Shown: one piece after another, positions 7,994 through 15,544 of the stretch
Numbering within the stretch: the stretch's first letter is position 1
Layout: every line of letters begins with the position of its first letter
Assembly: GCF_020176955.2 (NCBI RefSeq)
Contig: NZ_JAIUCZ020000007.1
Coordinates: 457,390-521,389, forward strand
Direction: 5' to 3'
DNA from: Nocardia sp. alder85J
GTDB lineage: Bacteria; Actinomycetota; Actinomycetes; Mycobacteriales; Mycobacteriaceae
DNA: 64,000 bases
Program-made: the position numbers and the translations under genes
Notes under the pieces: generated by a model
The model's database searches: none
What the model saw: the letters and a program-made list of their open reading frames with translations, nothing else
What the model was told of the DNA's origin: nothing

Positions 7994-8130
7994 CGCCAAC
8001 CTCCGCTCTGTGGCCGCCACTCCCGGCGGCGACAGCCCGTACCTGTGTTGCTGCGCTGCATATCGAGCTGTGTCGCTTGTAACCGACCGCGGGGTGAGGT
8101 TCTTCCGCCCTGCGGGTCCGCCGAACGACT

Positions 8131-8149
8131 CAAACCAGGCTAACCTCCA
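8131..8149. promoter_or_regulatory. IdeR/DtxR-like half-site upstream of egtA
   Basis: The 10-mer AGGCTAACCT (8138-8147) is identical to the central and right part of the mycobacterial IdeR consensus TTAGGTTAGGCTAACCTAA. Over all 19 positions I count 12 matches; the left half is poor. It lies about 140 bp upstream of the egtA start. EgtB is an iron enzyme, so iron control would make sense, but one good half-site is weak evidence. Confidence 0.25.
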
Positions 8150-8198
8150 CCACCGACAAAAAATCTGACCGATTCGTTACCTTGATCTTTCGTCGCAA

Positions 8199-8223
8199 TG
8201 ACCGATCGGCCGCGGATCGGTCA
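8199..8223 (-). terminator. Hairpin across the quinone oxidoreductase stop codon
   Basis: TGACCGATC (8199-8207) and GATCGGTCA (8215-8223) are a perfect 9-bp inverted repeat around a 7-nt loop. The right arm includes the stop codon of the oxidoreductase on the minus strand. It may terminate that transcript before egtA. There is no T-run. The flanking TTTCGTCGCAATG and the GATCGGCCGCGG core resemble part of hairpin element copy 1. Confidence 0.4.
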
Positions 8224-9192
8224 CGGACAGAGCACGATCGCGCCCACGGTCCGGCGATCCTCCAGGTCGCGGTGAGCGGCGGCCGCTCGCTCCAGCGGCA
8301 GTGTCGCGTGGATCCGCGGCCGCAATCGGCCCTGTGCGGCGGCCGCCAGCGCCTGCTCGGCGTCGTCGCGCTGTTCGGCGCCGGACTTGCGGAACACCAG
8401 GCCCAGCGGGCCCGTGAGGGTGAGGCCGCGCTGCCCCAGACGCAGGCTGTCCAGATCCACCACCGGCCACCGCCCGGACGCGAATCCGTACAACCCGATC
8501 CGGCCGGTATCGGCGACCAGGGTGAACGCCGTCTCCGCGACCCCGCCGCCGACCGAGTCCAGCAGCAGGTCGACGCCGCGACCACCGGTGAGCTCGCGAA
8601 CCCGCTCGGCCCAGTCCGGGGCGCCGTAGTCGACCACCGCGTCGGCGCCGAACGCGGTCACCGCCGCGAGTTTCGGCCCGCTCGCCGCGCCCAGGACGGT
8701 CGCACCCGCCGCCTTGGCCAGTTGCACCAGCAGCGATCCGATTCGCCCGGCCGCCGCCGTGATCAGCACGGTGTCGGCGCGATCGAGCCGCATCGCCGTC
8801 GTCAGGCCGCGGGCCACCGCCCCGGCCTGGAACACCGTGAGCGCCACCGCGAGATCCAGTCCGTCCGGTACCGGGAAGGTGTAGGCGGCGGTCACCACGG
8901 CCCGTTCGGCGTAGCCGCCGGACTGCCCGGCGGTGGTCGCGACGACCGTGCGCCCGAGCAGCGCCGGGTCGGCGTCCGCGCCGATCGCCACCACCCGCCC
9001 GGCCACCTCGATACCGGGAATCCACGGCAACGGCAGCGGATACCGGCCCGAACGAACGATGACGTCGCCGAAACCCACCCCGGCCGATTGCACCTCCACC
9101 AGCACCTGCCCCGGACCCGGTTCCGGATCGGGCACCTCGGCCACGACCAGCACCTCGGGCGCCCCGAAATCCTGCACACACACAGCACGCAT
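8221..9192 (-). CDS. Zinc-type alcohol dehydrogenase-like quinone oxidoreductase
   Basis: This is a 323-residue medium-chain dehydrogenase/reductase of the NADPH:quinone oxidoreductase subgroup. The N-terminal GroES-like domain opens MRAVCVQDFGAPEVLVVAEV and contains GFGDVIVRSGRYP and PWIPGIEVAGRVVAIG. The Rossmann part is VLITAAAGRIGSLLVQLAKAAGATVLG, where the usual AAAGGVG is AAAGRIG. The zinc-binding cysteines are absent, as expected for this subgroup. The ATG at 9192 is preceded by GAGGAGTGCGCGG. It is divergent from a TetR gene with a 17-bp palindrome between them, so it is probably that regulator's target. Confidence 0.88.
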   Translation of the reverse strand: MRAVCVQDFGAPEVLVVAEVPDPEPGPGQVLVEVQSAGVGFGDVIVRSGRYPLPLPWIPGIEVAGRVVAIGADADPALLGRTVVATTAGQSGGYAERAVVTAAYTFPVPDGLDLAVALTVFQAGAVARGLTTAMRLDRADTVLITAAAGRIGSLLVQLAKAAGATVLGAASGPKLAAVTAFGADAVVDYGAPDWAERVRELTGGRGVDLLLDSVGGGVAETAFTLVADTGRIGLYGFASGRWPVVDLDSLRLGQRGLTLTGPLGLVFRKSGAEQRDDAEQALAAAAQGRLRPRIHATLPLERAAAAHRDLEDRRTVGAIVLCP

Positions 9193-9248
9193 CCGCGCAC
9201 TCCTCACTCGACGATGACGACACGATCGATCTGACACAATGAATGGAA

Positions 9249-9265
9249 TGAGACAACCTGTCTCA
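9249..9265. promoter_or_regulatory. TetR-type operator
   Basis: TGAGACA-ACC-TGTCTCA is a perfect palindrome with 7-bp arms, centred in the intergenic region between the divergent oxidoreductase and TetR genes. A second short palindrome, GACATGTC, lies at 9274-9281. The position fits autoregulation and control of the oxidoreductase by the TetR protein. Confidence 0.65.
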
Positions 9266-9357
9266 CTGAGAACGACATGTCCAGTCTCGATCGCGGCCGA
9301 CCGGGACACCAGGGCCGAATCGGCCGGACTGTCCCGAACGAGACGAGGAGGCGGACA

Positions 9358-9915
9358 TTGTCTCGTCCGCCGCAGGCGGCCACGCCGAACGTCCGCGTCC
9401 GCCGCACGCGCGCCCTGCTGCGCGAGGCCCTGGTGGAGCTGATCGAGGAGCGCGGCTTCGAACGCGTCACCGTCGGCGACCTCACCACCCGCGCGATGGT
9501 CAGCCGGGCCGCCTTCTATCGCAACTATCGCGACAAGTACGCGCTGGTCGAGCAGATCTTCGACGAAGCGATGGCCGAGATGACCGCCGACGACGCCGAC
9601 GAGCGCACCCCGGGCGAACGGTGGGCCGGCTTCTTCCGGCACATCGACGCCTACCACCGGTTGTACCGAGCGTTGCTGGGCCGCAAGGGCAGTCCGTGGT
9701 TCGCGGACCGGATGCGGACGTCGCTGGCCGCCATGACGACGACCGGGCACTTCCCCGGCCACACCGCCGACGATCTGGTGCCGACGGTCCTGGCCGGGAT
9801 GTTCGTGCAATCGGTGGTGTGGTGGCTGGAGCAGGATCGGCCCTGTCCGCCCGAGGAGATCGCCGCCCGCTCGGCCCGCCTGATCCGCGCGGTCATCGAG
9901 AGCACGGCCGACTGA
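9358..9915 (+). CDS. TetR/AcrR family transcriptional regulator
   Basis: From TTG 9358 the product is a 185-residue TetR-type repressor. The helix-turn-helix spans about residues 39-58 (VGDLTTRAMVSRAAFYRNYR), followed by KYALVEQIFDEAM and a C-terminal ligand domain with FRHIDAYHRLYRALLG and MFVQSVVWWLEQ. I chose the TTG because GAGGAGG lies six bases upstream; an ATG at 9277 would add a basic tail of 27 residues without such a site. It probably represses the divergent quinone oxidoreductase and itself through the palindrome at 9249-9265. The ligand is unknown. Confidence 0.88.
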   Translation: MSRPPQAATPNVRVRRTRALLREALVELIEERGFERVTVGDLTTRAMVSRAAFYRNYRDKYALVEQIFDEAMAEMTADDADERTPGERWAGFFRHIDAYHRLYRALLGRKGSPWFADRMRTSLAAMTTTGHFPGHTADDLVPTVLAGMFVQSVVWWLEQDRPCPPEEIAARSARLIRAVIESTAD

Positions 9916-9956
9916 GCGCGCCCGGCGACGGTCCGCGGTCTTCTATTGTCGATGAG

Positions 9957-11153
9957 GTGCTCGATCAGCAGCGGCTGCGCGCCGACATCCCCGCCTACGC
10001 AGATCCGTCCCGGCCCGCGCCGGTGTTCCTCGACAGCGCGGGATCGTCACTGCCCCCGCGGATCGTGCTCGACACCGCGATCGCCCATCTGCGGCGGGAG
10101 GCCGAGATCGGTGGCTACCGCGCGGCGAACGAGCGGCTCGACGATCTGGCCGCGGTGAAAACCGCTGTCGCGACTCTGATCAACGCCGAGCCGAGCAGTA
10201 TCGCGTTGAGCGACAGCGCATCCCGAGCCTGGTCCGACTTCTTCTATTCGGTGCCGCTGGCGCCCGGCGATCGAATCCTGTTGTCGCAGGCCGACTATGC
10301 CAGCAATGCCATCGCCGCGCTGCAACGCGCGCGGGCCACCGGTGCGGTGGTCGAGGCGGTGCCCGCCGCCGCGGACGGCCGGCTCGATCTCGACGCGTTC
10401 GCCGGGATGCTGGACGAGCGCGTGAAGCTGGTGTCGCTGGTGCACGCGCCGACCAACGGCGGCCTGATCAACCCGGTCGCGGAGGTGACCGCGCTGGCGC
10501 ACCGGGTCGGCGCCCTGGTGCTGCTGGACGCCTGCCAGTCCACCGGCCAGCTGCCGATCGATGTGGCCGCGCTGAGTGTCGACGCTCTCTCCGCCACCGG
10601 CCGGAAATGGCTGCGCGGGCCGCGCGGCACCGGATTCCTCTATGTGCGACCGGAATCGGCGGCGACGATGGAACCCGGTCGCCTGGATCTGCGCAGCGCG
10701 ACCTGGGTGGAACCGGACAAATACCTACTCGCCCCGGACGCGAGCCGGTTCGAGTTCTGGGAGCACGATGTGGCGGCCCGGCTCGGATTCGGCGCCGCCG
10801 TCCGCTACCTGCTCGACCTCGGCCCCGACCTGGTCTACGCCGCGATCGCCGACCGCTCGGCGCACCTGCGCGCGGCGCTGCCCGGCATCCCCGGTGTGAC
10901 CGTCCGCGATCTGGGCGAGAAGTGTTCCGGCATAGTCTCGTTCACCGTCGACGGCATCGCGCCGGTGGAGGTGCGCGATCGGCTGCTGGCGCGCGACGTC
11001 ACCGTCACCGTCAGCCATCGCAGCTCCACCCTGCTGGACATGACGGCACGCCACCTGGACTCCGTCCTGCGCGCCTCCCCGCACTGCTTCGTGACCTTCG
11101 ACGAGCTGGACCGCTTCGCGGACGAGCTCGCGGTCATAGCGGCGAGCCGCTGA
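9957..11153 (+). CDS. PLP-dependent class V aminotransferase-like enzyme
   Basis: This fold-type I PLP enzyme of about 398 residues belongs to the cysteine desulfurase / isopenicillin-N epimerase group. Visible are FLDSAGSSLPP near the N-terminus, REAEIGGYRAANE, HAPTNGG, the PLP-Asp segment VLLDACQSTGQLPID, and the Schiff-base lysine in SATGRKWLRGPRGTGFLYV. The start is uncertain: GTG 9957 gives MLDQQRLRADIPAY but has no clear ribosome binding site. It lies two kilobases from the egt operon, which lacks an adjacent egtE (the PLP lyase step), so an EgtE-like role is possible. Its motifs look more like a general class V family than canonical EgtE. Confidence 0.85.
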   Translation: MLDQQRLRADIPAYADPSRPAPVFLDSAGSSLPPRIVLDTAIAHLRREAEIGGYRAANERLDDLAAVKTAVATLINAEPSSIALSDSASRAWSDFFYSVPLAPGDRILLSQADYASNAIAALQRARATGAVVEAVPAAADGRLDLDAFAGMLDERVKLVSLVHAPTNGGLINPVAEVTALAHRVGALVLLDACQSTGQLPIDVAALSVDALSATGRKWLRGPRGTGFLYVRPESAATMEPGRLDLRSATWVEPDKYLLAPDASRFEFWEHDVAARLGFGAAVRYLLDLGPDLVYAAIADRSAHLRAALPGIPGVTVRDLGEKCSGIVSFTVDGIAPVEVRDRLLARDVTVTVSHRSSTLLDMTARHLDSVLRASPHCFVTFDELDRFADELAVIAASR

Positions 11154-11209
11154 TCGGTGCTGCGGCGAGCCGCTGATCGGTGCACCGGCGAGCCGCTGAT
11201 CGGCGCATC
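11141..11209. repeat. Three 23-bp tandem repeats across a stop codon
   Basis: GGCGAGCCGCTGATCGGTGC starts at 11141, 11164 and 11187, with period 23 and one mismatch in the third copy. The TGA in the first copy is the stop of the class V enzyme, so the gene end is followed by two further copies of its own last codons and stop. Confidence 0.9.
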
Positions 11210-11287
11210 CGAATCCGCACCGATGAATCGGGACCCGCGGCGTCGTCCTCTCTGTGACGACCAGTCCCGAATCGGAAGGCGGCATTC

Positions 11288-11815
11288 ATGTCCGCAGGTG
11301 ACCCTGTGCTCGCGGCGGAACCGGTGGCGAGCTTCGACGCTCGCTTCAGCGAACCCGGTTCCGCGCCGCCGCCCTGGTCGGCGGTGCGCGAGGTGCTCGT
11401 CACCTCGGAGATGTTCTGGCTGTCCACCGTGCGCGCCGACGGCCGCCCGCATGTGACGCCGATTCCGGCGATCTGGGATCGGGAGCGGCTGCACATCTGC
11501 ACCGGGGATCAGGAACAGAAGGCCCGCAACCTGGCCGCCGACCCGCGCTGTGTGCTGACCACCGGTACCAATACGTTGCGCGCCGGATTGGATGTGGTGG
11601 TGGAAGGTACCGCCGGCCGGGTCACCGATCGGGAGGTGCTCGCGCGGCTGGCGGGTCTGTGGAAATCGGAACTGGACTGGGATTTCGCGGTGGGGGAGAA
11701 CAGCTTCCGCGATGCCGACGGCCGCACCGGACTGGTGTTCGCCATCGATCCGGCGAAGGTGCTGGCGTTCGGGAAGAATCCCTACACCCAGACCCGCTTC
11801 ACGTTCCCGGGCTGA
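11288..11815 (+). CDS. Pyridoxamine 5'-phosphate oxidase-family protein
   Basis: This 175-residue split-barrel flavin/F420-binding protein has the family signature LSTVRADGRPHVTPIPAIWDRERLHICTG at about 42-70, then KARNLAADPRCVLTTG and DVVVEGTAGRVTD. In actinobacteria this family includes F420H2- or FMN-dependent reductases and haem-binding members; the substrate cannot be told here. The ATG at 11288 is supported by GGAAGGCGGCATTC upstream. It converges with pth, leaving six bases between the stop codons. Confidence 0.88.
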   Translation: MSAGDPVLAAEPVASFDARFSEPGSAPPPWSAVREVLVTSEMFWLSTVRADGRPHVTPIPAIWDRERLHICTGDQEQKARNLAADPRCVLTTGTNTLRAGLDVVVEGTAGRVTDREVLARLAGLWKSELDWDFAVGENSFRDADGRTGLVFAIDPAKVLAFGKNPYTQTRFTFPG

Positions 11816-11821
11816 CCGCGC

Positions 11822-12406
11822 TCAGTGCAGTTGGTTCTGCGCGGGTTCCAGACCGAGGCGCAGCAGCGTTTCGACGGCATCGGCGGCCTGTTCGACGAAG
11901 ACCGGGAGATCCTTGCGCTCGGGCGTGGCGAACGGCTTGAGGACGAAGTCGGCCGGGTCCTGGCGGCCGGGCGGGCGGCCGATGCCGAAGCGCACCCGCA
12001 GATAGTCCTTGGTGGTCAGTGCGCTGGAGACCGAGCGCAGGCCGTTGTGCCCGCCCTCGCCGCCACCGCGCTTGAGCCGGATGGCGCCGAACGGGAGGTC
12101 CAGCTCGTCGTGCACGACGATCACGTCGGTCGGCGGCACGGAGAAGAATTTGGCCAGCGCCGCCACCGGCCGCCCCGACACGTTCATGAACGAGCGCGGC
12201 TTGGCCAGTAGTACTTTGCGGCCGTCGAGCCGGGCCTCGACCAGATCGGCGCCCGACTTCTTGTGCACGGTGAAACGGCCGCCGACGCGCTCGGCGAGCA
12301 CATCGGCGACCATGAAACCGACATTGTGCCGGGTGCGCTCGTACTCGGACCCGGGGTTGCCCAGGCCGACCACGAGCGACGGCCCGGACGCGGTGGAATC
12401 CGTCAT
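11822..12406 (-). CDS. pth: Peptidyl-tRNA hydrolase
   Basis: Pth releases tRNA from prematurely dropped peptidyl-tRNAs. The 194-residue protein shows the family motifs LVVGLGNPGSEYERTRHNVGF with the catalytic H27, KPRSFMNVSG, VIVVHDELDLPFG and KRGGGEGGHNGLRS. The ATG at 12406 is chosen over an upstream GTG that would overlap rplY, because the family starts just before LVVGLGNPG. It lies 22 nt after rplY on the same strand, the usual actinobacterial order. Confidence 0.96.
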   Translation of the reverse strand: MTDSTASGPSLVVGLGNPGSEYERTRHNVGFMVADVLAERVGGRFTVHKKSGADLVEARLDGRKVLLAKPRSFMNVSGRPVAALAKFFSVPPTDVIVVHDELDLPFGAIRLKRGGGEGGHNGLRSVSSALTTKDYLRVRFGIGRPPGRQDPADFVLKPFATPERKDLPVFVEQAADAVETLLRLGLEPAQNQLH

Positions 12407-12428
12407 CGAAAACCGTTGAGCGCCGGTG

Positions 12429-13043
12429 TTACTCGGCGGCTTCGCCCTCGGCAGCGCCGCCGGTGGCCTCGCCACCCTCGGCCTCCATCGCCTCGGCGGT
12501 CGGCGAGGCGATGATGTTGACGATCAGGGCCTCCGGGTCACCCGCGAGGGTGACACCCTTCGGCAGCGCGATCCGGCCGGCGGTGATCTGGGTGCCGGCC
12601 TCGATGCCCTCGATCGACACTTCCAGCGTCGTCGGAATGTTCAGCGCGTCGGCCTCGACGCTGAGGGTGGTGGCCTCCTGCGTGATCAGGGTGCCCGAGG
12701 CGGCCTCGCCGACCAGGGTGACGTGCACGTCGGTGACGACCTTCTCGCCCCGGCGCACGATCAGCAGGTCGGCGTGCTCGATGTAGCGCCGGATCGGGTG
12801 CACGACCACGGACTTGGTCAGCGCGAGCTGCTTGCTGCCCTCGATGTCGAGGTTCAGCACGGCGTTGGTGCCGTGCTCGCGCAGGATCGCGGCGAACGCC
12901 TGCGCGTTCAGCGACAGATGCTTCGGGGCCTCGCCGTGGCCGTACAGGACGGCGGGCACATTGCCGTCGCGACGGGTGCGGCGGGCCGCGCCCTTACCGA
13001 ACTCGGTGCGGACGGTGGCTTCGAGAAGGCTGGCGTCGGACAT
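12429..13043 (-). CDS. rplY: 50S ribosomal protein L25 / general stress protein Ctc
   Basis: The 204-residue protein has the N-terminal L25 5S rRNA-binding domain (VRTEFGKGAARRTRRDGNVPAVLYGHGE, VVHPIRRYIEHADLL) and the C-terminal TL5/CTC beta domain (VPTDVHVTLVGEA-type region, LPKGVTLAGDPEALIVNI). It ends in a Glu/Ala-rich acidic tail common in actinobacteria. The ATG at 13043 has AGGAG upstream. It is in an operon with pth. A hairpin lies about 130 bp upstream in the leader region. Confidence 0.95.
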   Translation of the reverse strand: MSDASLLEATVRTEFGKGAARRTRRDGNVPAVLYGHGEAPKHLSLNAQAFAAILREHGTNAVLNLDIEGSKQLALTKSVVVHPIRRYIEHADLLIVRRGEKVVTDVHVTLVGEAASGTLITQEATTLSVEADALNIPTTLEVSIEGIEAGTQITAGRIALPKGVTLAGDPEALIVNIIASPTAEAMEAEGGEATGGAAEGEAAE

Positions 13044-13469
13044 GACTGGATCTACTCCTACGGGCTATCCGGGCGGTCTGCTGCTGGCCAGGGTCTGCCC
13101 TGGCGAAAGGGTCTGCTCGTCCGACGAAAAGACCGATGGGACGACTGGATAGCCGAGCCACGTCGATCACGGTGAGGACACTGAGTGTGTGCCTCACCCT
13201 CGCCGAGACAACCTGGGAACAATAACACGCCAACCAGGGCACCGTTCACCGGCCCCCGCCCGATGGCGTGTGCTGTCCCCAACCTACCGGGCAGTGCCCG
13301 ATTCGCGCATCGTGACCATCGGCCGCCCACTGCGAGACATCTCACACCGCCGTGCGGAAGGCGGTGGCGTGGTGGTCGACGTAACGACGGCCGGATCGGG
13401 CCGTCGGCTCGCGCATCAGCGCATCGGTCGCGCACGTCGTCGTGGTTCGCGGGCGCGGGGCCAGACCGC
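13044..13469. other. Intergenic region upstream of rplY with a hairpin
   Basis: No coding signal was recognised in this 426-base stretch. It must hold the rplY promoter. A hairpin is formed by GGTGAGG (13171-13177) and CCTCACC (13192-13198), with an inner ACAC/GTGT pairing, about 130 bases upstream of the rplY start. It could be a leader structure or a terminator; it has no T-run on either side. Confidence 0.4.
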
Positions 13470-13610
13470 ACGCTGAGCCTGTGGACGACTGTGCACGGCA
13501 TCGCGACCCTGGTCACCAACCGCAGCATCCAGCTCATCGCCCCGGAGGCGGTCGTCGAGGACCTGGTCCGGGCCGCAGTCGTCCGGCACCCGGCCCCTAT
13601 TCGACGGTGA
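13470..13610 (+). pseudogene. C-terminal remnant of a TetR-type regulator
   Basis: The frame ending in TGA at 13610 encodes TLSLWTTVHGIATLVTNRSI followed by a helical tail, VVEDLVRAAVV. This resembles the W-x-x-x-H-G helix of TetR regulators with a WHG-type C-terminal domain. No helix-turn-helix domain or plausible start is seen upstream in frame; the preceding residues look random. It overlaps the glmS stop region on the other strand by 14 bases, so its stop codon was probably fixed by glmS. Confidence 0.45.
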
Positions 13611-15459
13611 CGGACTTCGCCAGGTTGCGCGGCTTGTCGATGTCGTAGCCGCGCGCCTGGGCGACCTCGGCGGCGAAGATCTGCAACGGCACCGTGGACA
13701 GCAGCGGCTGGTAGAGGGTCGGCGCGGCCGGGATCTCGATCAGATGATCGGCGAAGGGCCGGACCGTATCGTCGCCCTCCTCCGCGATCACGATCGTGCG
13801 CGCGCCGCGGGCCTGGATCTCGCGGATGTTCGACAGCAGCTTCGAATGCAACACCGCGCGGCCCTTCGGCGACGGCATCACGATGATGACCGGCAGCCCG
13901 TCCTCGATCAGCGCGATCGGGCCGTGCTTCAGCTCACCGGCGGCGAAGCCCTCGGCGTGCATGTACGCCAGCTCCTTGAGCTTCAGCGCACCCTCCAGCG
14001 CCACCGGATAACCGACGTGGCGGCCGAGGAACAGCACCGTCGGCTCGTGCGCGAACTGCCGTGCGATGGCCCGGATCTGCGGCGCGGACTCCAGCACCCG
14101 TTCCACCAGCTTCGGCATCGCCTCCAGCTCACCGAACTCGCGGGCCACCTCGTCGGGATATTTGACGCCGCGGGCCTGGGCCAGCGCCAGGCCGACCAGA
14201 TAGTTGGCGGTGATCTGGGCCAGGAACGCCTTGGTGGAGGCCACGCCGATCTCGGGACCGGTCCGGGTGTACAGCACCGCATCGGATTCGCGCGGGATCT
14301 GCGCGCCGTTGGTGTTGCAGATCGCCAGCACCCGGGCCTTCTGCTCCTTGGCGTGCCGCACCGCCTCCAGCGTGTCGGCGGTCTCCCCCGACTGCGAGAT
14401 CGCCACCACCAGCGTGGACCGGTCCAGCACCGGGTCGCGGTAGCGGAATTCGCTGGCCAGCTCCACCTCGACCGGCAGCCGGGTCCAGTGCTCGATCGCG
14501 TACTTGGCCAGCAGGCCCGCGTGATACGAACTGCCGCAGGCGACGACGAACACCTTGTCGAATTCGCGCAGCTCCTGATCGGCGAGCCGCTGCTCGTCCA
14601 GCACGATGCGGCCGTTGGCGAAATGCCCGATCAGGGTGTCGGCGACACCGGCGGGCTGCTCCTCGATCTCCTTGAGCATGAAGTAGTCGTGGCCGCCCTT
14701 CTCGGCGGCGGCGAGATCCCAGTCGATCAGGAACGGGCGGATCGGCACGCCGGTGTTGCCGTGGAAATCGGTGACGGTGTAGCTGTCGGCGGTGATCACC
14801 ACGGCCTGGTCCTGGCCGAGCTCCACCGCGTCGCGGGTGTGCTCGATGAATGCCGTGACATCCGAGGCGATGAACATCTCACCCTTGCCGACACCCACCA
14901 CCAGCGGGGTGGAGCGGCGGGCCGCGACGATCACGCCGGGATGATCGGCGTGGGTGAAGACCAGTGTGAACGCACCCTCCAGGCGGCGCAGCACGGCCAG
15001 CGCGCTGCCGACGAAATCACCGGCGGTGGGGCCGTCCGCGTAGGCGCGCGACACCAGGTGCACCGCGACCTCGGTGTCGGTATCGCTGAGCAGTTCCACG
15101 CCCGCGTCCTCGAGCTCGCGGCGCAGCGGCACGAAGTTCTCGATGATGCCGTTGTGCACCACGGCCACCTTGCCGGTGGCGTCGCGATGCGGGTGGGCGT
15201 TGCGATCGGTGGGAGCGCCGTGGGTGGCCCAGCGGGTGTGACCCATCCCGGTGGTGCCGGCGAAAACCGCGCCCGGCTCGGCCAGTTCGGCCTCCAGATT
15301 GGCCAGCCGACCGGCCCGGCGCTCGACGCTGATGGTGCCCGCGCCGTCCAGGATCGCGACGCCGGCGGAGTCGTAGCCGCGGTATTCCATGCGGCGCAGC
15401 GCGTCAACGACGACGCCGAGCGCGTCCCGATATCCGACGTATCCCACGATTCCGCACAT
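13597..15459 (-). CDS. glmS: Glutamine-fructose-6-phosphate aminotransferase (isomerizing)
   Basis: GlmS makes glucosamine-6-phosphate, the entry to UDP-GlcNAc and peptidoglycan. The 620-residue protein starts MCGIVGYVGYRDA, with Cys2 as the glutaminase nucleophile. It has the EYRGYDSAG and HTRWATHGAPTDRNAHPH motifs, then two SIS domains (VACGSSYHAG, AISQSGETADTL) and the C-terminal KPRNLAKSVTVE. The ATG at 15459 is fixed by the need for Cys at position 2; the longer open frame is shadow. With glmM and the end of glmU, three of the amino-sugar pathway genes are in this window. It is divergent from the next gene. Confidence 0.97.
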   Translation of the reverse strand: MCGIVGYVGYRDALGVVVDALRRMEYRGYDSAGVAILDGAGTISVERRAGRLANLEAELAEPGAVFAGTTGMGHTRWATHGAPTDRNAHPHRDATGKVAVVHNGIIENFVPLRRELEDAGVELLSDTDTEVAVHLVSRAYADGPTAGDFVGSALAVLRRLEGAFTLVFTHADHPGVIVAARRSTPLVVGVGKGEMFIASDVTAFIEHTRDAVELGQDQAVVITADSYTVTDFHGNTGVPIRPFLIDWDLAAAEKGGHDYFMLKEIEEQPAGVADTLIGHFANGRIVLDEQRLADQELREFDKVFVVACGSSYHAGLLAKYAIEHWTRLPVEVELASEFRYRDPVLDRSTLVVAISQSGETADTLEAVRHAKEQKARVLAICNTNGAQIPRESDAVLYTRTGPEIGVASTKAFLAQITANYLVGLALAQARGVKYPDEVAREFGELEAMPKLVERVLESAPQIRAIARQFAHEPTVLFLGRHVGYPVALEGALKLKELAYMHAEGFAAGELKHGPIALIEDGLPVIIVMPSPKGRAVLHSKLLSNIREIQARGARTIVIAEEGDDTVRPFADHLIEIPAAPTLYQPLLSTVPLQIFAAEVAQARGYDIDKPRNLAKSVTVE

Positions 15460-15544
15460 GGTCCACCACCCTACTGGGAGCCGCGTTCGATTGCCGGGTC
15501 CGACGGCCTGGCTTCGCTGTGACCGGCCGGTAAGGTTCTGCATT

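Noticed and set aside
9193..9810. Quinone oxidoreductase frame extended upstream to 529 residues
   Set aside because: The extension is antisense to the TetR gene; the family N-terminus and a ribosome binding site fix the start at 9192.
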